Source: Bacteroidota bacterium (GTDB lineage Bacteria > Bacteroidota > Bacteroidia > Bacteroidales > VadinHA17). From it: 8,391 bases of DNA. The notes under the pieces are model-generated. The model did no database searches. It had not been told where the DNA came from and saw only the letters and a program-made list of their open reading frames with translations. Positions 1 to 7,031 of this stretch are shown in pieces. The number at the start of each line of letters is the position of its first letter. Within the stretch, counting starts at the first letter, position 1. A program made the position numbers and the translations under genes. Where the stretch lies: positions 1 to 8,391 of the forward strand of contig DAOWNN010000077.1 in NCBI GenBank assembly GCA_030642585.1. The letters are read 5' to 3'.

Positions 1-5
1 AGTCA

Positions 6-25
6 ATTTCTTATTTTTAAGAAAT
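6..25. repeat. Short AT-rich inverted repeat upstream of mrdA
   Basis: Arms ATTTCTTA (6-13) and TAAGAAAT (18-25) pair perfectly around a TTTT loop, 14 bases before the mrdA ATG at 40. It may be a weak hairpin between the upstream gene and mrdA, or chance in AT-rich DNA. The upstream gene, expected to be mreD in this family of clusters, lies outside the window. One frame (from base 2) stays open until a TGA at 41-43 that overlaps the mrdA ATG as ATGA, and another (from base 1) stops at 25-27. Either could be the tail of the upstream gene; I cannot decide. Confidence 0.25.
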
Positions 26-39
26 AATTTCCTTACAGT

Positions 40-180
40 ATGAAAAACCAATATGCAAACCGCAAATTTGTACTTGGAGGCCTGCTGGTCTTAATTGGTT
101 TAGTATACATCATAAGATTATTCCAACTTCAGATTCTTGACTTTTGTCCCCCAGCATCCTGCAAGAGGCCTTATCTATGA
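40..180 (+). pseudogene. mrdA: PBP2 N-terminal membrane-anchor fragment, out of frame with the main body
   Basis: An ATG at 40 opens a 46-codon frame ending at TGA 178-180. It begins MKNQYANRKFVLGG, followed by a hydrophobic helix (about residues 12-25) and RLFQLQILD. This is the usual start of a Bacteroidota PBP2: a short cytoplasmic tail, one membrane anchor, then the first periplasmic residues. After the aspartate at 139-141 the frame reads non-family sequence (FCPPASCKRPYL) and stops, while the family sequence resumes one frame over at about 143. In the intact family about 15 residues (a YK..A..N..R-type stretch) lie between these points and are absent here. The fragment is therefore the true 5' end of mrdA, separated by an internal deletion with a net frame change. 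Seen: the frames and the stop. Inferred: the deletion. It could also be an assembly error. Confidence 0.75.
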
Positions 181-1825
181 CAGGAACGGGGAACTGATTG
201 TTTATAATGAGGCGGCCTATGATTTAATGGTTGTCCCTTCTCAGGTTTCTGATTTTGACACCATAGATTTATGTGAAACGCTGAAACTTAAAAAGGAAAC
301 ACTTATTAAAAAATTACAGGATGCTAAAAACTATTCCAGGTATGTTCCTTCGCCTGTGGTTACCCAGATATCTTCGGTTAATTATGCAAAGCTGCAGGAA
401 AAGCTGTACAAATACCCTGGATTTTATGTGCAACCCCGCACATTGAGAAGGTACTCAAGAAATGTTGGAGCCCATATCCTGGGTTATGTTGGAGAGGTAG
501 ATGAAAAAAATATTTCTAAAAATTCATATTATAAATTAGGGGATTATATAGGTATCAGTGGCATTGAAAAATCATATGAGACTGCTCTTCGGGGTCGGAA
601 AGGATTAAATATTTACCTGGTTGATGTTCATAGCCGGCGCAAGGGGCCATATCAAAACGGGCGGTTTGATACAGTGGTCATAGTAGGCTCAGATCTAACT
701 GCTTGTTTTGACGTCAATCTTCAGGAATATGGTGAACAATTAATGTTAAACAAAATAGGGAGTATTGTTGCTATTGAGCCTTCAACCGGAGAAGTTCTCA
801 GCTTGATTTCTTCTCCAACATATAAACCTTCTATGCTTATTGGAAGAATACGATCTGAGAATTACCTGAAGTTGATGCAGGATACGCTAAAACCCCTTTT
901 CAACAGGGCCTTAATGGCAAGTTATCCTCCAGGGTCCACCTTCAAAACCATCAATGGTCTCATCGGGCTTCAGGAGAAAGTTCTGTTTCCCAATACAAGT
1001 TATTCATGTAATCTTGGATATTATGCCAGGGGTGTACATGTAGGTTGCCATGCTCATGATTCCCCTTTAATGCTTATCGATGCCGTTAAAAATTCTTGTA
1101 ATTCCTACTTTTGCAATGTCTTCAGATCTATACTTGATGACCCTAAATTTTCTGATATCCATGATTCCTTCCAAAACTGGCGCAATCATCTTCTTTCCTT
1201 TGGACTGGGACAAAAACTTGGTACAGACTTTCCAAATGAACTGAATGGGTTTATACCAGAGGCATCCTATTTTGATCGCTACTATGGAGAAAAGGGATGG
1301 AGTTCACTTACCTTGATTTCCTTATCAATTGGCCAGGGAGAAATAGGTCTCACCCCTCTGCAAATGGCAAATATGACAGCAGTCATAGCAAACCGCGGAT
1401 ATTATCTCAATCCTCATATAGTAAGAAGTCAAAATGAGGACAATTTGCAAAAGCATTACTCAAGCATAGACTCCAGTTATTATTCAATCATCATTGAGGG
1501 AATGGATCTTGCAGTAAATGGTATTCCGGGAACTGGGAGCACTGCCCGAATTGCCCGAATTGACAGCATAGTGGTTTGTGGAAAAACCGGAACTGCACAA
1601 AATCCACATGGAGATGACCATTCTGTATTCATTGCATTTGCTCCTAAAGACAAACCACAAATTGCAATTGCAGTACTTGTTGAAAATGGTGGGTATGGTG
1701 CCACTTATGCGGCACCAATTGCCAGTTTAATGATTGAAAAGTATTTGAAAGAAAGCATAAAACGAAAATGGCTTGAAGACTATATTCTAAACACAGATCT
1801 GATCCATGAGCAGCAGGAGAATTAA
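137..1825 (+). CDS. mrdA: Penicillin-binding protein 2 (peptidoglycan D,D-transpeptidase), main body lacking its in-frame anchor
   Basis: This is the class B PBP that cross-links peptidoglycan during cell elongation, acting in the periplasm with RodA. Residue numbers count from the TTG at 137. The PBP dimerisation domain begins with PARGLIYDRNGE (8-19), and YIGISGIEKSYE (137-148) is the typical pedestal-domain motif. The transpeptidase domain has all three active-site motifs: S267-T-F-K270 (nucleophile serine and lysine), S320-C-N322, and K483-T-G485. The C-terminus is complete and overlaps rodA by 20 bases in another frame. The TTG at 137 is only the first possible start in this frame and has no ribosome-binding site. 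Translation from it would give a protein with no membrane anchor, which would be unlikely to work with RodA. The natural start is almost certainly the ATG at 40, in another frame, with a lesion near 141. Apart from that lesion the gene shows no decay, so the break is recent or an assembly artefact. Confidence 0.92.
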   Translation: MTFVPQHPARGLIYDRNGELIVYNEAAYDLMVVPSQVSDFDTIDLCETLKLKKETLIKKLQDAKNYSRYVPSPVVTQISSVNYAKLQEKLYKYPGFYVQPRTLRRYSRNVGAHILGYVGEVDEKNISKNSYYKLGDYIGISGIEKSYETALRGRKGLNIYLVDVHSRRKGPYQNGRFDTVVIVGSDLTACFDVNLQEYGEQLMLNKIGSIVAIEPSTGEVLSLISSPTYKPSMLIGRIRSENYLKLMQDTLKPLFNRALMASYPPGSTFKTINGLIGLQEKVLFPNTSYSCNLGYYARGVHVGCHAHDSPLMLIDAVKNSCNSYFCNVFRSILDDPKFSDIHDSFQNWRNHLLSFGLGQKLGTDFPNELNGFIPEASYFDRYYGEKGWSSLTLISLSIGQGEIGLTPLQMANMTAVIANRGYYLNPHIVRSQNEDNLQKHYSSIDSSYYSIIIEGMDLAVNGIPGTGSTARIARIDSIVVCGKTGTAQNPHGDDHSVFIAFAPKDKPQIAIAVLVENGGYGATYAAPIASLMIEKYLKESIKRKWLEDYILNTDLIHEQQEN

Positions 1826-3230
1826 TTTATGGGTGAATATTGACTGGTCAATAATAGGGCTATACCTGGCATTGGTGTTCCTGGGGTGGGTCAATATTTA
1901 TTCTGTTGAATACAATGAAGAAACCAGTGGGGTATTTGATCTGTCTCACAGATATGGAAAACAATTAATATGGATTATCCTGGCCCTGGTTCTGGCTTTC
2001 ATATTTATTATTATTGATTCAAACTTTTTTGTGTATTTCGCCTACCCATTATACTTATTTATAATGGTACTGCTAATCGCAGTCTTGTTCCTGGGTAAAG
2101 AAATTCATGGTGCAAAATCATGGTTTGCAATTGGGGGGTTTCAATTCCAGCCATCGGAGTTTGCCAAGCTTATTACCGGTCTTGCCCTGGCCAGGTTCTT
2201 GAGTTCTACAAGTATAAACCTTAAAAATTTTCGTCATATTTTCAAATCATTCTCCATTCTTATTTTACCAGCTATTCTTATTAGTTTACAGCCCGATACA
2301 GGGTCCAGTCTGGTTTATGCATCCCTGGTTATAGTACTTTTCCGTGAGGGATTACCTGGAATTTATGTAATCATAGGCCTTTCAATGGCCGTTTTATTTA
2401 TCCTGACCCTGATATTCAACAAATTATATATTGTAATAGGATTGATTTCTCTGGCATTTCTATTCTACTTTCTATTACAAGCTAGGAAAAAAACTGTTTT
2501 TATCGGACTTGCAATTTTTGTTGTAAGTGGCGTAGTATTCAAAATTTTTAATGAGTTATTTTCGTTGGATCTAAGTAATTCACTGATCATTCTCATCACT
2601 CTTCTTGTAACTGGTATTGCTTATTCAATTCTTTCGTACGTTCATAAGTTAAAATATGTTCTGGCAATATATTTATTTGTGGCTGGAGCAATTACTTTTA
2701 CATATTCCGTTGATTATGTGTTTCATAATATACTGGAAGAACATCAACAGAAAAGAATTAATGTAGTACTGGGGGTTGAATCTGATCCGCTTGGAAGTGG
2801 TTATAATGTTAACCAATCAAAAATTGCGATAGGGTCAGGCGGATTTTGGGGAAAAGGATTCCTGAGAGGAACACAAACCAAATTCAATTTTGTGCCGGAA
2901 CAGAGTACCGACTTTATTTTTTGTACTGTTGGTGAAGAATGGGGATTTGTTGGAGGAGTAGTCCTTATCAGCCTTTTCATGCTCCTTTTGTTTCGAATTT
3001 TATATATAGCCGAGCGACAACGAACTAAATTTAACAGGATATATGGATATTCTGTCTTCTCCATCCTGTTTTTCCATTTTGTAATAAATATAGGGATGAC
3101 AATTGGATTGGTTCCTGTAATTGGTATTCCTCTGCCCTTTATTAGTTATGGTGGATCATCGCTTTGGGCTTTCACAATTTTAATTTTCATTTTTCTGAAA
3201 ATGGATGCCTCCAGGACAGAATCACTCTAA
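1806..3230 (+). CDS. rodA: RodA, SEDS-family peptidoglycan glycosyltransferase
   Basis: RodA is an integral inner-membrane enzyme that polymerises lipid II into glycan strands for lateral wall growth, paired with PBP2. The 474-residue protein is almost entirely hydrophobic helices. SEDS signatures are visible: HGAKSWFAIGGFQFQPSEF (101-119), LQPDTGSSLV (161-170), QKRINV (315-320), DPLGSGYNVNQSKIAIGSGG (327-346), PEQSTDFIF (364-372), and GIPLPFISYGGSS near the C-terminus. D369 in TDFIF is probably the equivalent of the essential aspartate of the large extracytoplasmic loop. The protein is about 100 residues longer than E. coli RodA (370). The extra length lies at roughly 205-300, between the GLPG helix and the QKR motif, and looks like additional membrane helices, which I recall as usual in Bacteroidota. 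The ATG at 1806 lies inside the mrdA 3' end (20-base overlap), so translational coupling is likely. The gene is intact. Confidence 0.97.
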   Translation: MSSRRINLWVNIDWSIIGLYLALVFLGWVNIYSVEYNEETSGVFDLSHRYGKQLIWIILALVLAFIFIIIDSNFFVYFAYPLYLFIMVLLIAVLFLGKEIHGAKSWFAIGGFQFQPSEFAKLITGLALARFLSSTSINLKNFRHIFKSFSILILPAILISLQPDTGSSLVYASLVIVLFREGLPGIYVIIGLSMAVLFILTLIFNKLYIVIGLISLAFLFYFLLQARKKTVFIGLAIFVVSGVVFKIFNELFSLDLSNSLIILITLLVTGIAYSILSYVHKLKYVLAIYLFVAGAITFTYSVDYVFHNILEEHQQKRINVVLGVESDPLGSGYNVNQSKIAIGSGGFWGKGFLRGTQTKFNFVPEQSTDFIFCTVGEEWGFVGGVVLISLFMLLLFRILYIAERQRTKFNRIYGYSVFSILFFHFVINIGMTIGLVPVIGIPLPFISYGGSSLWAFTILIFIFLKMDASRTESL

Positions 3231-3238
3231 TAAAAGAT

Positions 3239-3262
3239 TAAAGATAAAAGCTTTTATCTTTA
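3239..3262. terminator. Perfect 24-base palindrome between convergent rodA and acpH, probable bidirectional terminator
   Basis: The half-site TAAAGATAAAAG is followed immediately by its exact reverse complement. As RNA it would fold into about a 10-base-pair stem with a 4-base loop. It starts 9 bases after the rodA stop and ends just before the acpH stop on the other strand, so it lies where a two-way terminator is expected. The stem is almost pure A-U and has no separate U-tract beyond its own arm, so termination efficiency is uncertain. Confidence 0.5.
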
Positions 3263-3263
3263 T

Positions 3264-3890
3264 TCAGGCACTTGGCAAAAATCGGTCTCTGTATTCAATT
3301 TCCGGAAAGAATATTCTGAAGTTTTGATGAATGGAATTAATAAGTTCAGGGAAAAATTCCATGAAATGATCTTCAAGTTCTGAGTGGTGTTTTTGCAAAA
3401 CAGATATCCCAAATTCTGCTTCATCCGGAAGTGAGGTTCTAAGGCTCATTTTTGTCAGCACTTCCTGCATACCTTCAACAGAACCATATCTTTTTAACCA
3501 GTTCCTCAGTATAAAGAAAGGAAAATATTTCTTCACCTCAGCAGGAAAATACTTAGCGTTTCTTAACAGAATTTCATAGGAAGTATAAATGAATTCATTC
3601 AGTGGAACATTTGAAAAACAGGCCCAGTTCTCCGAAAGGAAAAAATCATAAAATATATCTATTACTATCCCGGAATACTTTCCATATCCACTATTCAAAA
3701 GAAACTTGCTTTTATGAACCAGAGGGTGTGTATCCGTGTAAGAATCAATAAACCTGTGCAATTTTATCCCGAACTGAACCATCTCAGGATATACTTCAAA
3801 TTTTCTGCCCTTTACAGCATCACCAATAAAATTTCCTGTAAGAACAAGTTCAGAACTACCGGAAAGATATATGTGAGCAAGAATATTCAT
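3264..3890 (-). CDS. acpH: Acyl-carrier-protein phosphodiesterase-like protein (AcpH / DUF479 family)
   Basis: The predicted cytoplasmic 208-residue protein resembles E. coli AcpH, which removes the 4'-phosphopantetheine arm from holo-ACP to give apo-ACP, over its whole length. Visible family marks are the N-terminus MNILAHIYLSG with an early His (H6), SGN/GD-type TGNFIGDAVKG (18-28), LHRFIDSYTDTHP (44-56, with H45, D49 and D53 as likely metal or catalytic residues), IDIFYDFFLSENW (77-89), and a C-terminal FFPEL segment. Length fits the family (about 190-210). I chose the ATG at 3890 because the family begins at MNxLAH; an in-frame TTG at 3908 would add six residues that do not fit. The gene stands alone, convergent to rodA and divergent from the GTPase gene, with no clear Shine-Dalgarno sequence. 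Fold assignment is good. ACP as the substrate is taken from the E. coli member and is not shown for Bacteroidota. Confidence 0.85.
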   Translation of the reverse strand: MNILAHIYLSGSSELVLTGNFIGDAVKGRKFEVYPEMVQFGIKLHRFIDSYTDTHPLVHKSKFLLNSGYGKYSGIVIDIFYDFFLSENWACFSNVPLNEFIYTSYEILLRNAKYFPAEVKKYFPFFILRNWLKRYGSVEGMQEVLTKMSLRTSLPDEAEFGISVLQKHHSELEDHFMEFFPELINSIHQNFRIFFPEIEYRDRFLPSA

Positions 3891-4194
3891 AGTAAAACAA
3901 GGTATCAACGCTATTATTTATCCTCAAAAATTATACCAATCCACAAGAAACATGGGCTATTCTTATATATTTTGACCCATGAATTTAAATTCAGTTTTGC
4001 CGAAAGATTTTCGGGACATTAGTGCATTCGTTTTTCATCCGTGCATTCGTGACCTTTTTATCTTTTCCATTATCCCGCCACTCCTTCTCTATCTTTTCAA
4101 TATCTTATGAGAATTATCAGTTCATAGACCATTTAAAAGCCTTACATTTAGCTTTTCAGATATAAAATATTCACCAATATAAAACACTCAAATT
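3891..4194. other. Gene-free divergent intergenic region (304 bases)
   Basis: The region lies between the divergent acpH (-) and predicted GTPase (+) genes and must hold promoters for both, but I see no clear TTTG/TAnnTTTG pair in either direction. The nearest element on the + strand is TACATTTA at 4143-4150, one base off the -7 consensus and without a good -33. It contains a small hairpin (CCGAAA 4000-4005, TTTCGG 4009-4014), a 12-base palindrome GAATTTAAATTC (3981-3992), a direct repeat (4017-4050, listed separately) and a pyrimidine-rich stretch (about 4051-4100). An open frame running into it on the + strand (to 4022) is antisense to acpH and has no protein-like character. Confidence 0.6.
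4017..4050. repeat. Two-copy 15-base direct repeat (CATnnGTGCATTCGT), period 19
   Basis: CATTAGTGCATTCGT (4017-4031) and CATCCGTGCATTCGT (4036-4050) match at 13 of 15 positions. The shared core is GTGCATTCGT at 4022-4031 and 4041-4050. GTGCATTCGTG-like strings are, to my recollection, frequent in intergenic DNA of Bacteroidota, so this is probably a remnant of a dispersed repeat. The spacing of nearly two helical turns would also suit a pair of operator sites for one of the two divergent genes. Confidence 0.4.
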
Positions 4195-5538
4195 ATGGCC
4201 AGGAAAAATATTATTATTATCGGTGCTGCTGGCAGAGATTTTCATAATTTCAACACATATTATAGAGATGATGAAAACTCTAATGTAGTTGCGTTCACCG
4301 CAGCACAAATTCCTGATATCGACGGAAGAAAGTACCCAAAAGAACTTGCCGGGAAGTTATATCCAAATGGGATTCCGATTTACCTTGAATCTGAATTGGC
4401 CCGATTAATCAAGGAGTTGAATATTGATGATTGTGTATTTTCTTATAGTGATGTTACTTATCAAAAAGTAATGTCTGTGAGTGCCATAGTCAATTCAGCA
4501 GGAGCAAACTTTATTTTACTGGGTCCCGGTGACACCATGGTAAAAAGTGAAAAACCATTAATAGCTGTTGGCGCAATCAGAACAGGATGTGGCAAAAGTC
4601 AAACCTCACGAAAAGTAATTGAGATACTTATGAAAAAGGGACTGAAGGTAGTAGCCATCAGACATCCTATGCCGTATGGAGATCTTGCTGCCCAAAAGGT
4701 CCAGAGATTTGCAACAATATCTGATCTTGAAAAGCATAAGTGTACAATTGAAGAGATGGAAGAATATGAGCCACATGTTGTAAGAGGAAATGTGATATAT
4801 GCCGGGGTTGATTACGAAGCCATATTAAGAGCGGCAGAGAATGATCCGGACGGATGCGATGTGGTTATCTGGGATGGCGGGAATAACGACTTCCCATTTT
4901 ACAAGCCTGACCTGAACATTACTGTTGTGGATCCACACAGAGCAGGCCATGAACTTTACTATTACCCTGGAGAAGTCACCTTGCGCCTTGCCGACGTGGT
5001 TGTAATAAATAAGATGGACAGCTCTGCGCCGGAAGATATCCAAACGGTCAGAGAAAACATTAAAAACCTGGTGCCTGAAGCCATAGTAATTGACGGGGCA
5101 TCACCCATAACTGTTGATGATCCTTCTGTCATCAAAGGAAAAAGGGTGCTGGTCATTGAAGATGGGCCAACACTTACACATGGAGGAATGAAACTGGGAG
5201 CCGGAACGGTGGCAGCACAAAAATTCGGAGCATCAGAACTTGTCGATCCAAGACCCTATACAGTTGGAAAGCTTTCTGAGACTTTTGAACTTTATCCAAA
5301 TATCGGTGTTTTATTGCCTGCAATGGGTTACAGCGATCAGCAACTCAAAGACCTCGAAACCACAATTAATAATACAGATTGTGATTCAGTTGTGATCGGA
5401 ACCCCCATTGATCTTGGCAGACTTATTAAAATCAGCAAACCCAGTACAAGGGTTTACTATGATCTTCAGGAAATCGGATATCCTGATTTTGAAATAATAC
5501 TTAATGACTTTGTGAAAGACAATAATCTGGGTTCCTGA
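4195..5538 (+). CDS. COG2403-type predicted GTPase, related to cyclic 2,3-diphosphoglycerate synthetase
   Basis: This is a 447-residue soluble protein with no signal peptide or membrane helix. An N-terminal Rossmann-like domain (about 1-115) starts with NIIIIGAAGRDFHNFN (5-20). A central P-loop NTPase domain has the loop VGAIRTGCGKSQTSR (125-139, K134 and S135), a Walker-B-like VVIWDGG (223-229), and a guanine-type INKMD (271-275). Later conserved-looking segments are VIEDGPTLTHGGM (320-332) and GTPIDLGRL (402-410). This arrangement matches proteins annotated as predicted GTPase or cyclic 2,3-diphosphoglycerate synthetase. In methanogens the latter makes cyclic 2,3-diphosphoglycerate with ATP, but Bacteroidota are not known to accumulate that compound, so the bacterial substrate is open. 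The ATG at 4195 is the first start and reads directly into the Rossmann strand. The GH109-like gene starts 45 bases after the stop on the same strand, so co-transcription is possible. Family is fairly certain; function is not. Confidence 0.88.
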   Translation: MARKNIIIIGAAGRDFHNFNTYYRDDENSNVVAFTAAQIPDIDGRKYPKELAGKLYPNGIPIYLESELARLIKELNIDDCVFSYSDVTYQKVMSVSAIVNSAGANFILLGPGDTMVKSEKPLIAVGAIRTGCGKSQTSRKVIEILMKKGLKVVAIRHPMPYGDLAAQKVQRFATISDLEKHKCTIEEMEEYEPHVVRGNVIYAGVDYEAILRAAENDPDGCDVVIWDGGNNDFPFYKPDLNITVVDPHRAGHELYYYPGEVTLRLADVVVINKMDSSAPEDIQTVRENIKNLVPEAIVIDGASPITVDDPSVIKGKRVLVIEDGPTLTHGGMKLGAGTVAAQKFGASELVDPRPYTVGKLSETFELYPNIGVLLPAMGYSDQQLKDLETTINNTDCDSVVIGTPIDLGRLIKISKPSTRVYYDLQEIGYPDFEIILNDFVKDNNLGS

Positions 5539-5583
5539 TATTAATAATTGAAAATTTATATTTCCTTAATTAAAACATACTAA

Positions 5584-6960
5584 ATGAAATCCAGGCAAAA
5601 GCGTCCTTCACATTTCAAAAGGCGCGATTTTATTAAAGCTTCTGTAATCACTGGCGTGGGTCTTGCAGTGGCCCCAGCTTATGCCTTTGGTAATTCATCA
5701 AAGAATGAAAAGGTGCGGATTGGTTTTATTGGTGTTGGGGGCAGGGGTCGCAGTCATCTTGGCAACATCCTGAACCGCGATGATGTTTTTGTACCTGCAA
5801 TTTGTGATATTGATCCAGATGCTATACAAAGATCTAAGAAAAAATTTGAGAATGCTGGATTTAAAAAGCCGGAAATTTATACTGGTAATGAACTTGCATA
5901 TTTAAAAATGCTTGAAAGGGATGATCTGGACGGTGTGATTATTTCAACACCATGGCTATGGCATACAAAAATGGCTGTTGATACAATGAAGGCTGGTAAA
6001 TACGCCGGTGTGGAAGTTTCTGCAGCAAATACCATTGAAGAATGCTGGGATATGGTGAATACCTACGAAGAAACAGGTGTTCCTACTATGATCCTGGAGA
6101 ATGTTTGCTATCGTCGTGATGTTATGGCGGTTCTTAATATGGTACGACAGGGTGTTTTCGGAGAGTTATTACATGCCAGGTGTGGTTACAGACATGACTT
6201 AAGAGGAGTGAAATTTGACCCGGGAGTCACTTTTGGTGAAGGTGCTTCAGGAGAAGCACGATGGAGAACACAGCACTCCTTACATCGTAATGCAGACTTG
6301 TATCCAACCCATGGAGTAGGTCCTGTGGCTACTATGATGGACATTAACAGGGGGAACAGATTTGTTTCTCTGACTTCACATGCCACCAAATCCAGAGGAT
6401 TGCACAATTATATTGTTGCTCATCCTGATGGAGGCAGGGATCATCCAAATGCAAAGCTTAAATGGGATTTGGGCGATATAGTTACTACACTAATAAGTAC
6501 AGCCAGGGATGAGACAATTCTTGTAACTCATGACACTAATCTGCCTCGCCCATACTCACTCAATTTTGAGATCCAGGGAGAGAAGGGTATTACAGATTTT
6601 GATTATCATACAAGGCGTATTTACATTGAAGGTACAAGTAAGCCTCATAGCTGGGATGATATGAATGAGGGCTGGCTAGAAAAATATGATCACCCGCTAT
6701 GGAAAAAATATGGTGAATATGCTGCCGGTTCCGGGCATGGAGGAATGGACTTTTTTGTAGATCACGCTTTTGTAGAATCTGTAAAACGTAAAGTTAGTCC
6801 CCCTCTCGATGTATATGATGCCGCTGCCTGGAGTGCAATTACTCCATTGTCTGAACGCTCCCTGGCAGAAGGAAATGCTTCTCAATATTTCCCTGATTTT
6901 ACACGCGGCAAATGGATAAAGAATAAACCATTATTTGCCATTAATGGGAATCAATACTAG
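5584..6960 (+). CDS. Tat-exported Gfo/Idh/MocA-fold protein, GH109-type (probable NAD-dependent alpha-N-acetylgalactosaminidase)
   Basis: This 458-residue protein has a twin-arginine signal: KRRDFIKAS (12-20), a hydrophobic stretch (21-31), and a likely cleavage site after AYA (32-34), so it is probably exported folded with its cofactor. The NAD-binding Rossmann domain follows, with VRIGFIGVGGRGR (44-56) and an acidic residue after strand 2 (ICD, D75). The remainder has marks I recall from GH109: ENVCYRRDVMAVLNMVRQGVFGE (172-194), YPTHGVGPVA (240-249), MDINRG (252-257), HPLWKK (370-375), GHGGMDF (384-390), and DVYDAAAWSAITPLSE (409-424). GH109 enzymes cleave alpha-linked N-acetylgalactosamine by transient NAD-mediated oxidation and elimination rather than ordinary hydrolysis. 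Length is typical and nothing is truncated. The ATG at 5584 is the only start that keeps the whole signal. It lies 45 bases after the GTPase gene and no other glycan-degradation gene is nearby. A non-glycosidase member of the same dehydrogenase fold is the alternative. Confidence 0.85.
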   Translation: MKSRQKRPSHFKRRDFIKASVITGVGLAVAPAYAFGNSSKNEKVRIGFIGVGGRGRSHLGNILNRDDVFVPAICDIDPDAIQRSKKKFENAGFKKPEIYTGNELAYLKMLERDDLDGVIISTPWLWHTKMAVDTMKAGKYAGVEVSAANTIEECWDMVNTYEETGVPTMILENVCYRRDVMAVLNMVRQGVFGELLHARCGYRHDLRGVKFDPGVTFGEGASGEARWRTQHSLHRNADLYPTHGVGPVATMMDINRGNRFVSLTSHATKSRGLHNYIVAHPDGGRDHPNAKLKWDLGDIVTTLISTARDETILVTHDTNLPRPYSLNFEIQGEKGITDFDYHTRRIYIEGTSKPHSWDDMNEGWLEKYDHPLWKKYGEYAAGSGHGGMDFFVDHAFVESVKRKVSPPLDVYDAAAWSAITPLSERSLAEGNASQYFPDFTRGKWIKNKPLFAINGNQY

Positions 6961-6982
6961 ATTAAAAGTTTAATTTGTTTTT
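6961..6982 (+). terminator. Weak hairpin with T-run after the GH109-type gene
   Basis: ATTAAA (6961-6966) and TTTAAT (6969-6974) pair across AG. With a realistic loop the stem is about five A-T pairs, followed by TTTGTTTTT. Its place directly after the stop of the + strand gene and before a convergent gene suits a terminator, but the stem is weak. Confidence 0.3.
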
Positions 6983-7031
6983 CCAAAGGAATACTATAGA
7001 CAGATTTTTAATCCATATAGTTATCATCTTT

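Noticed and set aside
3891..3908. Extended acpH start at TTG 3908
   Set aside because: The six added residues do not fit the family, whose members begin with a MNxLAH-like segment encoded from 3890.
3951..3981. CATGGG...CCCATG inverted repeat in the divergent intergenic region
   Set aside because: Six-base arms with a long AT-rich spacer are expected by chance, and nothing else supports an operator there.
3714..4022. 102-codon open frame on the + strand antisense to acpH and running into the intergenic region
   Set aside because: Most of it mirrors the well-supported acpH gene on the other strand, and its product shows no domain or compositional sign of a real protein.
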